Positions 23,036 to 35,835 are shown, counted from the stretch's first letter. The stretch: 64,000 bases of DNA from Erythroxylum novogranatense (GCA_029891385.1 CM057226.1:13803181-13867180), one strand, 5' to 3'. The notes: generated by a model not told the origin, from the letters alone. Program-made: numbers and translations.

Positions 23036-24014
23036 CTAAAAAATAATTACAAATTTTGGGTGAGTTTTGCGAACTCAGTGAGAAACCATCATCGATGGTT
23101 CACTCAATTCATGCAAATCACAGATTATTACACAATAGTACATTCAAAAGTACCACAGTACACTGAATCATTCATATGATTTCACATTCAACACACTCAC
23201 TTATTTATATTATGCATATGCGATGCTTATGAGACTTACTTTCCCAATTGTTACGTTGTTGTGACCGAATGCCTGAACTGTCCCATATAGGGCTCATTAA
23301 GCGTTAAACGTGTCTTAGGAGTAGGAGAGCCCTTTGGATATGCACTACTTCCCTTCGAGCTCAAGGCTCTTTTTCTCTCGTTGAGCATAAAGCTCTGATC
23401 GGTGGCTACTCCGGTCACAACTGCCATTATGTTTCATGCAATTGTGCAATAAAGTGCATCATTCTAAATTCCCTATTCCATTCAATTACTTTCTCATGTC
23501 ATTGGACCTTAGTCCGACATCTCATATTGAAGCGGAGCTTTACACAATTTCATTCACGTCCAAATACACAGTTAACGGTCACAGATATACACAGGAGCAG
23601 AGCATTTCACAATTTCATTCATGTCCAAATACACATTTAACAGTCACAGATGTACACAAAAGCGGAACATTTCACAATTTCATTCATGTCTAAATACACA
23701 TTTAACAGTCACAGATGTACACAAAAGCGGAGCATTTCACAATTTCATTCATGTCCAAATACACATTTAACAGTCACAGATTCACAAGCAGATAACACTT
23801 CTATGTCATAATCTCCCACATACATCGGACACCTTCGGTCCGGAATAGAGGCATAAACAAACGCAACAGTCCCACCATTATGCTCCACAGTGTTATAAGT
23901 GCAAAACTATAAACAATCAGTAATCGAGAAACCATCTAGGTTACTCACCTTTGCTTCCGAAGCTAAAGCCTGGAAGTCTCGGCACGTCTGTGAATTGGCG
24001 TCCCAAATGCGTCT
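23036..24014 (-). other. Putative mini-exon and LTR intron (minus strand)
   Basis: Minus-strand order: CTGTTTTAG|AGACGC starts a 66-nt block (24014-23949), which ends at AAAG|GTGAGTAACC (donor at 23948). The acceptor-like TTTTTTAG|GACTC lies at 23036 (CAG mutated to TAG, still AG). The left and right relatives at 18800 and about 30608 keep TTTCAG or TTTTCAG. The intron would be 913 nt, lengthened by the 65-bp repeats. Confidence 0.5.
23543..23795. repeat. 65-bp tandem repeat within the LTR
   Basis: Units begin with CACAATTTCATTCA at 23543, 23608, 23673 and 23738, an exact 65-bp period, with nearly four copies that differ by a few substitutions. The left LTR is cut before this point and the right one is interrupted before it, so the copy number of the family cannot be compared here. 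Confidence 0.95.
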
Positions 24015-24420
24015 CTAAAACAGTCCAAATATCCAACATTACCAAAGTGGCAAATCAGAAACATTTTATAATGCACATGTAGCAATTAAATGTGTACAAT
24101 GCATGTTCGTGACATTCCCGGCACTATTACACAATTTCCCGCCACCAAATCTTCCTCTAAAAATTAGAAACTCATTGACACAAGAATCACTCAATTCGGA
24201 CCCCTATAGGTCCAATTATAAACAAAACACGACTTAGAAAAAATCCTTACCGGGACCCCTCACTTCGACCTAACTAATCCCCGTCAATTTCGGCTCTAAA
24301 AATTCCCAATTTCACATAAAATGAAATTCTATACGTCACGACTCCAATGCCTCAAGAATCAGGTCAATCGGACGTTAGACGGAAAAGTTATAAGCAAAAG
24401 AAAGAAAAATATATGATCCT

Positions 24421-24500
24421 AGTCGACTAGTCAAAGGTTGTAGTCGATTAGTGCAGAAAAAATATATGTCCTAGTCGACTAGTGCAGGTAGTAGTCGACT
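24421..24500. repeat. AGTCGACT palindrome cassette (middle LTR)
   Basis: AGTCGACT at 24421, 24473 and 24493 and AGTCGATT at 24442, with spacers different from those of LTR C (11143-11220) although the flanking LTR blocks align. Confidence 0.85.
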
Positions 24501-26681
24501 GGAAGCTTTATTCTTTCTTTTTGCCGACATCCCAACTTTCACAAGTCATAACTCCTTGCTCCGAACTCCAAATTGGACAAACTTGGTGTCTATTTTATAG
24601 ATAAAAGAGAGCTCTACAAGTTTCATGAAAGACACAAAAACGAATTCCACCTCTAAGGGTGTTAAAAATACACTCAAAGTTACTGCCTTCACAATACCTC
24701 TCAAAACAGTGCAACATTTTGTCAAAGCAGTGCAACATTTTGTAAAATTCATAACTTCTCATTCCCTTTGCTAAAAATTACAAGATTTATGCCAAATGAA
24801 AGATCAGAATGTTAACTACAACTTTCATGAATAACATGAAATCAAATTGAATTTCTAAGTAGGTGAAACAATTCAATGAATGATTCTGCCCACTGAAATC
24901 ACCTGAACTGAACAGCAATTTTCTAAAGGCATAACTTCTTGGAGAAATGTCACAAAATTGCATACTTTCTACCTATGAAAATATAAAACAGAATAATACA
25001 CTTCTCATGAAGGGCTTAACAGCCAATTCCATCCCTAACAAACTGAAAATTGTCATGCAAGTGGCTACCCTGATCATTAGCCAATGACCTAACTTAGGTC
25101 CAGTCTTTGAAAATTCATAACTCCCAATTATGATATCCAAAAATAGTATAGCATATCTCATTTTCAAGATAATTGCTTCCTCTAAAACTTTTCAGAAGAT
25201 CACTTGAGCCAATTCAAATCACAGAAATCTCTAAATTTGCTTCCAATCACAATACTCACAAAACCTACACTTATGGCTAGGTTCCAACATAAATGCACAT
25301 AAACAGCTGATAATCAAGAAGCCATAACTCTTAACCTAGATATCGAAAAATTGCATAAATTGTGGCAATGGAAAGATAACAAGATAGGCTTCAACTTTCA
25401 TTAAGACCAATTTCACCAATTCACCCTACATCAATTTAGAAAAAAGCATCAAAGTTTCAGATCATCAAGCTCGGGTACTGTTCATACTGCACCTATACTT
25501 CACTTTCAAAGCAAGATTCAACACTATTCTAAGCAAAATTGGGCAGCACTTTCTTCACAACAATTGTAACCAAACGTCTCAATTTTAATTTAAGATAAAC
25601 CTTACCTCAATTGCTTAACCACACAACTAGTTATGGCAAAAACATTGAAACATGTACCCAGTAAATTTTCCAGCTTTGATACTCAACCAATTTCTATCAT
25701 TCCAATTCCAATTCTACTTCCATAATCATCAATCAACCATCAATTTAACAAACAAAGTACCTAACCATATACACCAACACAATTTTCATGCCATTTGGTT
25801 CACAACCATCACAAATAATACATTTAATTACCAAAACAAACATAAAACACAAAGCTTACCTAATAAACTTCCAAAATCACTAATTCTCTCCTTCCTTTCG
25901 CCACCCACGACAACATCTCTTCAAGGAGGACTAGGTTAGGTTTTTAGAAACAAGATGAAGTGATAGCAAGGATCTTGAGGTGGCTAGTGTTGAAAATGAA
26001 CAAAACTCACATGGGGAGTGAGGGAGTGTCAAAGTCTTATGGAGAAAGAAAAGAAGAAGAGAGTACATGATGAAAGAAAATGAAGATAGTCTTGTTATTC
26101 TAAAGTGTCGTGGGTTTAACAAAAAAATTAAAAGCTTAGTGACTGTCATGGCACATGTCATGACACACACCACACAAAAACAAAGAATTAATTAACCATC
26201 TTTTATTTTTGACTTAATAATAATTAATCTCTAGTTCCTTTGTCACCCAAATGTTTAATCCAATTGGCACCCAAATTTTCAATGGCTCTAATTAATAAAT
26301 CCTAAAATCATTAACCTAAATTTCTAGTGCCATTGGACAGAAATTTTTGATACCGGAGACCAATCGGTCAACCGCGTGGCGACTTTTTCCGGTCTGAAAA
26401 ATTTTCTCGAAAAAATTCTAGAAAAATTCCTACATTTGCCCAAAAATATAGAACACATAATAATCCACTCCAATTAATTTTTCAAGCCCATAAACTACAT
26501 TTTTTAAAATAAAATCCCATTTAGACACATATACCGGGAAATGTCATGAATGCATGTACAGTCATTTTCATGTGCAACTTTCATGATTCACATGTAAGAA
26601 TATGCATGGATATGTTACAAAACACTCTTAGCCCTTTCCAAATTACTATTCTACCCTTCCCATCGGGGGTGGGATGTTACA

Positions 26682-26701
26682 ACTCCCCCCTCCTAATAAA
26701 A
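26682..26701 (-). other. Polypurine tract of the right tandem unit
   Basis: On the plus strand a pyrimidine run ACTCCCCCCTCCTAATAAAA next to the LTR edge GGGATGTTACA. Confidence 0.85.
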
Positions 26702-29700
26702 ATTTCGTCCCCGAAATTCTTATATGATTGAGCAGAAAGGCAAGGGAATTGTTTTGTTCCTTACTTCTCTGTTTCCTATTTACTTCATTACTCGAGTAAT
26801 TTCTGTCAATTGACTATAATCAATGCAATCAATTACCCTTTTTACTCTCTTCAAATACCATACTGTCATAACTATTTCCTCATGTTTCATGATTACTCAC
26901 CAATCATCACTCTCGGCATCAATAACACATATGTGTCAGACCATAACAATATTTCCTAACCGTATCCATGTAACCCTGTGTGACTCCGAAACATCTCTGA
27001 TGGTTTATACCAACTTACCAATCCATTGTTCGACGCACACCATCATTGCATACAGCCCAATTTAGGTCGACTTTGGTTTCCCCTCTTTACTCCTTTATCT
27101 CCATCTAAATGCATCTTGGCCGAGGTGATACTCTTCGAAATATGTCATCTTTCGCTTATTAGTTTGCATCTCTTTAGTATTAAACCACTAATCTCATGAG
27201 ATTCCATAACCTCAATTTCAATCTATTCAACTCTTTTGTCATTAACTTGAAGCACTTAGCCCCTATTACAGATTCATTTCACTCATCAACATTTCAACTC
27301 TTTTTAGGCCCTGTTCATTTCAATATAGGGGTGAACGACTTCTTTTTATTATATGATACCTTATACCCTAATCGAATGGTATCACCACTATAACGATTGT
27401 TATGCCGACAATTAATTTGAACTATACATCAATCTCATATCCTTATGAAATCAAAACATATCAGTTTTACATTTGTCTCCAACAGTCAAGTCTGTTGATT
27501 ATTTCAAACATATAATCATTCGATTTTATATTCTAAACCATCAATTACTCTATCGATGGACTCTTACTAGAACATAAAGCTTCGATTGTTTCTTGTGTTT
27601 TCTCTAACAGTTTCTTTCGTTTGTATTACACATACTTCTCAATCCAATCATAAATATCATTTTCTCAAAGGGTGGATTCATTTTCAATTCCTCGATAAGG
27701 TTTTCAACTTCTAAATTCTCAATTTGGGCTTGCCAATCCTTTTTATATACACCTAATTTGGAATTCCAATAGCTAATAATACTTTCTTTTTGCCCCTTTG
27801 TTAGGTCGACATCTTGCACTCAGTATTACACTAAGTTTGATACCCTTATTGCCCAAATTGTGATCTTCTGTTATTGAATTTTTTATTCACTATATTGAAT
27901 TGCAGCACTAGCTTTATTATGAAGTACTCATTTGCTTAGTCAATATTTTTCTATACCTCTATTCATTGTCTCAATCGAAGATTCAGTTCTGTCAACCTCT
28001 ATAATGAATTCCCCTGCACCTATCATGTCTCCAACTAACGAAGTAATCACTACTGTAACAAGTTCTACTCCATGCATTCAATAATCAGCGCATGGGATGC
28101 TAGTCATCTCAATGTATATGAAATTACTTTCTTATAGTCCCAGCTATAAAACATCATTGTATGGAAATCTCCAATCCCAAATAACAAATGATATTACTCT
28201 CATCGGTGTCTCCACGTTTTCGAACCAAGTACTAGTATAACACATTTCAAGTTTTTTAATATATGACTTAAGCTCCCGAGATAAAAATTGTCCTCAGTAC
28301 ACGAATCACTTTATAGGGTTACAAACAATCGTATTGAAATCACTAATAGGAAACGTGATATATTTCCTACAAAATCTCCAATTCAAAACAGTATCATCAA
28401 TACGGAGTTCATAAATTTCTCAAACATTTGTTGGGATCTCCTCACTGATGCGACTTACATATGATATCACAATTAGTCAAAATCTCATCTTACGTTTCTA
28501 AAGCACAATCGGAATACGGTCTATGATCATAATCACTAATTGCTATCATGTAACTGAAATCACATTACTGTACAACATAGGGTCTTTGTGCCCATAATTC
28601 ATCTCTTTAATTAGCAAATGAACCAAATTTTCTCTCCATATTGTTCATGATTCCAGTTCCTATACTTTCTTATTAATCCGTTGTAGCGCTTCGCAAAAAT
28701 TAGCTTCCCCATTGCATAGGATCTCAATAAGATTTCCCAAGGTTTTGCTAAGATCCAGACATATCGTGACGAAGAAGGTCAAAACACCCTCGCCATAAGG
28801 TATTAGGTAATGTATATACTTTCCAAAATCCTTACATCTTGCCTAATTGCATTCACGTCAAGTTTCCAAGTAAGAACATTCACTCATGCTATATACATTC
28901 CAATTGTTTCTAGATAACATTTCTATCCTTGTTCCTGTCCATGAATGGGGTTTTCCCGTATGATCATCATAAAATCATATTTTTTGTAGGCCATCATCAT
29001 GCCCTGTACTCGCTTTCTCATGGAACACATATCTTACCAGTGATTCTATTTCAATTTCCCAGTATGTACCTCTGTGGAAACAACATCATTTCATAGTAAT
29101 TGAACTAGCATTATAAGCGCATTCACTTCTCTTCTGTTGATTCAGTATTTCTTCCTTAATCGCGTGTATAATTAAAAATCCCAAACTTAAACGTATTTCT
29201 ATATTCTTTTCACATTCTGAGGTAGAACATTCGAGTACAATATTAATATTATTATGCTCTAAGGTACACACCAACACAAAATAGTGAATTTCTATCCACG
29301 TTGTTGAGCCATATACTTTTTCTCGTTGCCAAATTATCCACACTTTATCGTACAAAATCAATTAAGACACATAGAGACTTGGGCATCCTAAAATTTTGGT
29401 CTCAACAACACAAGCACACAACATTCATTTCGTATCCGAATCGAACCTTTCATGGTTATAAAGAGAAATTTAGTTCCTGTAACCGAGCTTGTACATTTTA
29501 GTCTCGTTCTTTCCACATATATTCTTCTTATCTTTAAATTGGATTGATCCATACATTTCCGACATGTCTCGGTATGCCTAATGTTTCCAAATTCTCAACC
29601 AATCATTATGATAGAAATTCTAAACCATGTACCCAATTTAGCCCTCGAGACTTTCATTGTGTCTCTATGCATATAAAATCACAATTCAGAATCGTAAATA

Positions 29701-30249
29701 CCTAGTTAGCCTGAACTTTTAATCTCGTATCGGCATATTTAGCATCACATCATACTTTTATCACTTTAACCGATATTCCTCTCATGTGCAACTTTGACCT
29801 CTTCCGATTATAGAAATTTTCGTTTTCATTCAACTCACTTTATACACTTTATGTCTCAGTATTTGGTTTGATATCACTTCTTTCCTGAAGCAGCCCATAC
29901 CCATGTATTTACAGTCATATCATCTTCAAGGGTTTACAATCACATTATAACATGAATATCATTGTCCATTGTTCCTTCCCCATTCCTAATGGCCCATACA
30001 CCTTCATTGGCTCATATCGTTATCTGTCATATCAGATCATGTACAATTTCTCATTTCTACACATCCACAACCTTCCGTTTGGCACATTACGCTATACGAT
30101 CACTTTTCGCCCTATATGTATCAACTTAAACACTTTATACATGCTCATGCAACCCAACTAGGGATCAGTTACTACTGTCTGCTTTGACATGACCAGAATG
30201 CATGTAACTTAACACAAATTTCGGAATGCCCATGTATAATCGTACTTTT

Positions 30250-30263
30250 GGGCTCTGATACCA
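30250..30263 (-). other. PBS of the right tandem unit
   Basis: On the minus strand TGGTATCAGAGCCC, six bases from the LTR edge TGTAACACCCC at 30270. Confidence 0.85.
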
Positions 30264-30269
30264 CCTAAA

Positions 30270-31171
30270 TGTAACACCCCACTCCCGCATGATCCGAACC
30301 CAACATTGATGGTGATATCCGAGTTCGTGCCTCGCGAGGGTGGCGTGCTACATCACTCAGTCAAAACTCAGTGTAAACCTTTTTTTAACACATACACAAA
30401 CACATTATAATTTATCTGGAAAACAATTTACATAAATAATTCAATGGCCTCGAGGCCCTTTTCATAAATACAATATCATTAATACAAAAAAAATCTCATA
30501 AAATAAAATACACTAATACAGACGCGAACTGATCCCGACCCTTTCTCTACTTCATTAACCAGCAGATGTCATACGCCCGTTGTCTAACGGGGTATTCTTT
30601 TGAGTCCTGAAAATTAATTGCAAATTTTGGGTGAGTTTTGCGAACTCAGTGTGAACCCATCATCGATGGTTCACTCAATTCATGCAAATCACGTATATTA
30701 CAAGTATTCCACAGTTTCATATTCAAAAGTACTACGTGATCGTACTCGAGCAATGTCACAGATTATTACACAATAGTACATTCAAAAGTACCACGATTAT
30801 TGAATCATTCATATGATTTCACATTCAACACACTCACTTATTTATATTATGCATATGCGATGCTCATGAGACTTACTTTTCCAATTGTTACGTTGTTGTG
30901 ACCGAATGCCTGAACTGTCCCATATAGGGCTCATTAAGCGTTAAACGCGTCTTAGGGGTAGGAGAGCCCTCTGGGTATGCACTACTTCCCTTCGAGCTCA
31001 AGGCTCTTTTTCTCTCGTTGAGCATAAAGCTCTGATCGGTGGCTACTCCGGTCACAACTGCCATTATGTTTCATGCAATTGTGCAATAAAGTGCATCATT
31101 CTAAATTCCCTATTCCATTCAATTACTTTCTCATGTCATTAGACCTTAGTCCTACATCTCATATTGAAGCG
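30270..31171 (-). mobile_element. Proximal LTR of the tandem, interrupted by copia
   Basis: The 3' 0.9 kb of the minus-strand 5' LTR. It is highly similar to 22698-23535, including the hairpins and acceptor (about 30608), but has 'cacgtatattacaag...' sequence missing from the middle copy. It stops at 'tattgaagcg' where the copia LTR begins. In the middle LTR the same words continue as 'tattgaagcggagctttac'. The remainder must lie beyond base 64000. Confidence 0.85.
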
Positions 31172-32179
31172 TGTTAAGTCCAAATGACTTTACTTAAATA
31201 TGATTTTGATGTATAACAAAAGAGCAAAATAAAAGAAAAACAAAAGTAGACAAAGTCAGTCATATGCATTTAAGTCGACATACGCATTTAAGTCGACACA
31301 AATGAGCGAAGTCACAAAGACAAAGGAACATGATTTAACGAATAGTAAAGCGACGCAGACGCAGAGGCAGTCACGAATAGTAAAGCGCATTTAAGAAGCG
31401 AAATATTAAAGGCACCTGCATTTAAGTAAAAGGAACCAAACGAAGTAAAAAAGGCCGAATCACGATGCTTGACGCAGACGCAGATGCGTATACGAGCGAT
31501 AAAATATGTACTAAGAAAAGCAGATCACGAATTTAAAAGAAGACGAAGGAGTCAATTCGAGTTAGTTACAGAACTCAACTGAATAACTGTTTCTTTAAAG
31601 ATTCAAGAAACAAGAATCAAGAAGCAGTTGGAGACGAAGGCTATAAATACAAGTCGAAGTCGAAGATTGCAAAGTGAGACAAAGTTAGCGAAAGTGAGCA
31701 AAAAAGCATCCTGTTCAATTTAGCTGAGAGCTATTTTACTGTAACAAGTGTTCAAACACTTTTTTGAGAAAAAGTAGTGCAGATAGCCTGCAGAGGCTAA
31801 GAGTGAAAGAATACTGATTGTAGAGACCTGAAGAGGCTCGCAAAGAACACTTGTAACGTTGAAAGAGATAGTGGAAATCTTAGAAAGAACTCTGAGGACT
31901 GGACGTAGCCCACGGTTTGGGATGAACCAGGATAAATTACTGTGTCGACTACTCTCACTCTATCTCTATTTTAGATTTAAGTTTTATCATTACTTAATCA
32001 GTAAACAAAGTTTTCAAAAGTTTTGATTAATTAGAATCTATCGAAAGTTCTGTAAAGAATTTTATTTCTAACAAACAGTTTTGAAAGATTTATCAAAAAG
32101 GGGAATACACAATTCAACCCCCCTTCTTGTGCATTCTATATCGTTTTATAAGTATTGTATTAACGTGTGATTCACTTCA
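31172..32179 (+). mobile_element. 5' LTR of a Ty1/copia-type element
   Basis: A 1008-bp segment starting TGTTAAGTCC and ending in CA just before a tRNA-iMet PBS. Near its end it has 'aattcaaccccccttcttgtgcattc', a block I associate with plant copia LTR ends next to the PBS (from memory of the family, not searched). It includes 'agcctgcagaggctaag' and 'ctataaatacaagtc', a good TATA candidate at about 31640. The Ty1/copia assignment rests on LTR length and layout and is moderately secure. Confidence 0.65.
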
Positions 32180-32272
32180 ATTGGTATCAGAACCTGGTAT
32201 CCAAGGATCACTTTAGCAAAGTGTGGATCAAAGATAATGGCGGAATCACATGTATACATCGCAGAAGGAGCC
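32180..32272 (+). mobile_element. PBS and start of the internal region of the copia-type element
   Basis: TGGTATCAGAAC (32182-32193) is the primer-binding site. An ATG at 32237 opens a frame of 12 codons (MAESHVYIAEGA) before the next element begins at 32273. The ATG lies where the gag start of a copia element would be expected. The rest of this element must lie beyond the window, to the right of the nested insertions. Confidence 0.5.
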
Positions 32273-33722
32273 TGATTGGACCAAATTTATATTATAAATT
32301 AGGCCCGTTTTCTTTAGTAATTATGCATTTGTTGACTCCTTATTTATGATTTTTATGCTTATTTTGGTCCCGCACATTGATTTTTGATAAATTGCACATT
32401 GTTAGTATTTTGTTGTCATTTGTCATTAATTTTGCATAATTTTTATTGGGACAATTGATCCGCAAATGGGTTGTATTTTGTGGGACCAAAGGAGTCAACA
32501 TTCAACAAGTCAACACTTGGCGAGATTATTTGGGCTTAACCAAACTCTCCATTCGCCGAGGCGTAATTAATGGTATTAATTCTTTCGCCATGGCGAGTGA
32601 CCATTCAACGTTAGCTGCAAATAACGAAGCCATTAGCCGCAAAGAAAAGTCGGATAATCCGCCTATATTTGGCAAAAGTTCCTTTGTTCGACCTACCCGC
32701 ACGCATCCCTATAAAACTTTGCCATTTAGGGCAAAAAGAGACGATCGCACTGAGTTTTCTTCTCTTCTTTCCTTCGCTTCTAATAGTTTTTGTTTTCATT
32801 TGTTTTGCGATTCGCCGCTTCAAATGGACGACGCCTGATCTCATTCATCTCTTCCATCGCTTCTCATCTGCGTTACGTCGTCGTTGGAAACATGAACCAA
32901 GGTGATCCTTCAAAAATAAGATTTCATCCGGTACCATGGTGCATTAAGTGTACTATCTTCGAAATGTAGCAATGGTTGGAGTTAGTGAGCTAAACAAGGG
33001 TAATCGATTATAGCTAGGATTTGATTTGTATTTGCAATGATCCGAGTTGGTATTTTTGCAATGTATTTCGATTGAATCTTGCTATAGTTTAGTAGGATGT
33101 TAACTATGATCTATGGTATGGATCGATTTACATTGAAGTTTGTGCCAAATACATGAAGTCTCATGTATGTTAAAAGCATTGCATGAGTTGATTTAATCTA
33201 CCTAGTTGTGTTTGGTTAAATTAATTTTGTGTTTATTTGATTAACTTGTTGCATTAATCATTCCATAGCATACACTAAGGTTTTAACTAATTTTAATTAA
33301 TCGAGTTGATTAATTAATTTTTGGACTTAACGAGTTGTTAAGGTTTAGCTTTCAAATTTAGTGGATTTCAAACCTCGATATTATTTTGAACGATGATGAC
33401 CCGAGCTACATTTTCGTGGAGAGTTTTAGTAAGTTGATTTCAAACTTGTTTAATTTCAATCGTTTAGTTTTCTAAAAATCCCAAAAACATTTATTCTTAC
33501 TTTGGCTTAGTTTAATTTTTAGTTAATCAAATCAAAACCCCCTTTTTATTGCTTTAATTGCATGCATCATTCAAACATTAGGCTAGTCTAGGATCAGTTA
33601 GTACCTTTGGTTCCTTGAGAGTCGACCCGAGGTTGCATCCTGTATTGCAATCCTTGGTATAAATTTTATTTGACCGGTTTCCGAGGATCAATTTTAATAT
33701 TGAACGATAAGCCGACGATCAA
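32273..33722 (+). mobile_element. 5' LTR of the Athila-like host element
   Basis: Starts TGATTGGACC and ends GACGATCA, three bases before a tRNA-Asp PBS, about 1.45 kb. Its end block ('ttccttgagagtcgacccgaggttgcatcc') is shared with the LTR at 16693-18211. A 130-codon open frame (32446-32838) and its antisense partner lie within the LTR. They contain no recognisable domain and I treat them as incidental. Confidence 0.75.
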
Positions 33723-33725
33723 ATT

Positions 33726-33742
33726 GGCGCCGTTGCCGGGGA
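33726..33742 (+). other. Primer-binding site, tRNA-Asp type
   Basis: TGGCGCCGTTGCCGGGG, perfectly complementary to the 3' end of plant tRNA-Asp (GUC) including CCA. This PBS is typical of Athila-type gypsy elements (established knowledge). Confidence 0.9.
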
Positions 33743-34163
33743 ATCAAATTAATTGGTTCTTTAGGTTAGCCGATGTTTGCTTTGATTTTAATTTTGTTGT
33801 TTGCATTTTATTTGCATTGCATAATTTCATTCTTAATTTCGCTCGCTTAAGTGTTTTAGTGTTAATTCATTTGTGATTTCATTACGCTTTGTTCTAAGTG
33901 TTTAGTCCGATTGTTTTTGTTTATTGTGCTTAATTTTAGTTAATTTCGTTTGCTTTCCGGTTCAGGCTTCTTGGCTGTGACGAGTTCATTGTTCATCACA
34001 GCGAGTTCATCAGTCGCTGCAGCGAGTTCATATATTCGCCGCAGCGAAAGTTACAATTTTACTCAGTTCGCCGCAACAAGTTCTTACACGTCGCAATAAC
34101 TCGAGTGAATGAAACCTTCATATATCATTGTCGTTTTAGTGAGCTATCTTAGGTGAACTTCTC
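33743..34163 (+). other. Untranslated leader of the Athila-like element
   Basis: Non-coding stretch between PBS and gag. It holds a degenerate tandem of about 20-25 bp 'gcgagttcat...cgc' (33975-34095). Confidence 0.5.
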
Positions 34164-35835
34164 TTGTGCATGCCCCGTAGACTTAGGCTAGTTCATTTTC
34201 AACCTGAAATTGAGCGACACCTTAGACAACTTAGGAAAAACAAGAGAGAGCAAGAAAGACTTAGCACACTAGATCGACTAGAATCGAGATGGTTGAACAA
34301 CAAGAATATCCGGTCACCCACCCCGAAATGGAGATCACGGTCTTAACGGTGACCGTGAACGTAGATGACAACAATGCTAACATTAGGCGAGAACAATCCC
34401 ATGGTTACAAACCGGACGTAAACTACGATCCTTTCATCGCTTGCACCCTAACTTCGACGCCAATTTGAAGTTAAAGGTTTATTGATCAACTCTCTCCCAA
34501 ATTTTACGGTTTAGCGGGAGAGGACCCTACATGCATCTTCAACCCTTACCATGATTTGTCGAGTATGAAGCCCGTAGGAGCACATCTGGACCAGTCTTGT
34601 GGAAGGTATCCCACTTGTCGTTAGAAGGAAAGGCCCGGAGTGGTACATGAGCCTCCCAAGGCATGTCGCGAAATGCCTATCACAGTTGGGCCAACTTATG
34701 GAAAGTTTTTTGGAAAAGTATTTTCCGACTTCTAGACATCGTCGATGAGAAAGGAGATATATTACGCCAAACAAGATTGTGACGAGTCCTCAGATGATTT
34801 TGGAACAAATTCCAAGATCTGTTGTCTCGGTGCCCCATCATCAGATCCCTGATGAACAATTGGTTCAATATTTTTATGATGGGGTGAAGAATCAAGAGAA
34901 AGGAATGTTGGATGTGCGTCGGGAGGTTCGTTGATTGACCTCACCGCACCGTAAGCTTGGGCCCGACAGAGAATGGCCCCAATCATCAACAAAGATAGTG
35001 TCCGTGATTCCGTGAACGTGAATGAAGTGGGAGCCATGTCGGCTCAAACTAAGAGGATGGAGAGCCCGAATCGAAGGTAGATTCCTTTGAACATCGGATA
35101 ACTTCCCGCTATCCTCGATCACTGGTGAACTTAAGAATTTGAATGTGCATCGCCCATCACCTTCCATCGAATCGTCGCACCCGGTTGTGATAGTTAATGG
35201 GTCGATGATGCACATTTCAAGTGTTTGTCTGGCAGATATGAAGAAGTCTCCGCAATGTATCAAGGTAGACAGGATCGAAATGGGACCCGATTCCAACACG
35301 TATAATGAGGGATGGAGATCCCACCCAAATTTTAGTTGGAGGAATAACGGAAAGAACACCAAACCGATTTCAAGAAGGGAGTGGAGCTGGTCAATCTACA
35401 AACCAGTTCAGATCAACAAGCGTTGATGGTGCAACAACCACCGCCACCAAAGGAGGACACCAACCAACCGCTGCATAGATGATGACGTTGATGAAAGAGG
35501 AACGAACTCGACAAGAACTCAATTCAACGCCATCGCAAACCTCATCCAACAGGACTCGCTAAGAATGCTGCCTGCTTTTAGCGCCTTGGAAAACGTATGG
35601 ATCAATGGGAGACCAAGGCAGAGAACTTGAACTCATATGTCACTCAATTGTCTAATAATTGAGTGACAACCAAGCTAGAGTAGCGGAACCATTCCCTCCA
35701 ACACGGTAATAAACCCAAGAGTTTAAATGCAATTGAGTTGAGGAGTGGAAAGAAAGTGCATTTCGACATTCCCCAAGAAGAAGAATGCACCAAGAAATTG
35801 AGGTCAAGAAGCGCCTCAAGAGAGAGAAGCAAGTG
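34164..35835 (+). pseudogene. gag: Broken gag of the Athila-like element
   Basis: Gag forms the particle that packages element RNA in the cytoplasm. A 60-codon frame at 34164-34346 carries the charged N-terminal stretch FQPEIERHLRQLRKNK typical of plant gypsy gag. Downstream, in shifting frames, are the retrotransposon-gag domain pieces: a GEDPT-like word near 34519, GKARxWYMSLP near 34630, LLSRCPHHQIPDE near 34815-34855 and QYFYDGVKNQE near 34870. From about 35640 come the words 'VAEPFPP' and a lysine-rich stretch that precede protease in this family. Several frameshifts and stops make it non-functional. The antisense 156-codon frame at 34892-35362 is a shadow. Confidence 0.75.

Larger units (their letters stand above)
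22698..26681 (-). mobile_element. Shared middle LTR of the tandem (3.98 kb)
   Basis: On the minus strand it starts TGTAACATCCCACCCCCG (26681) and ends GGGTGTTACA (22698). It is flanked by a polypurine tract on its right (26682-26701) and a PBS on its left (22678-22691), so it is the 3' LTR of the right unit and the 5' LTR of the left unit. In minus-strand order it holds an AGGTAAGC donor-like site (25859), degenerate 'gttgtag'-type units (25400-24540), the AGTCGACT cassette (24500-24421), CCGATTGACCTGATTC (24370), a mini-exon-like block (24014-23949), GTGAGTAACC (23948), the 65-bp repeats, hairpins and the acceptor (23036). Confidence 0.9.
26682..30269 (-). mobile_element. Non-coding internal region, right copy (minus strand)
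   Basis: 3588 bp, complete from PBS (30250-30263, minus strand TGGTATCAGAGCCC) to polypurine tract (26682-26701, minus strand AGGAGGGGGGAGT preceded by GGGGACGAAATTTTTATT). It has no gag-pol motif. The first 80 bases after the PBS resemble those of the element at 57635 ('gggcattc...aaa...tgtg...catgcat'). The bases before the tract resemble those of the chromovirus at 46612. I infer a non-autonomous derivative that keeps the packaging and priming ends of the chromovirus lineage. Confidence 0.8.

Noticed and set aside
23543..23795. CRISPR-like or protein-repeat array
   Set aside because: A 65-bp head-to-tail repeat without spacers; the open frame across it is a by-product.
32446..32844. 130-codon open frame and its antisense partner
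   Set aside because: They lie entirely inside the LTR of the Athila-like element, before the PBS, with no recognisable domain.
34892..35362. 156-codon minus-strand open frame
   Set aside because: It is antisense to the broken gag, whose recognisable words are on the plus strand.
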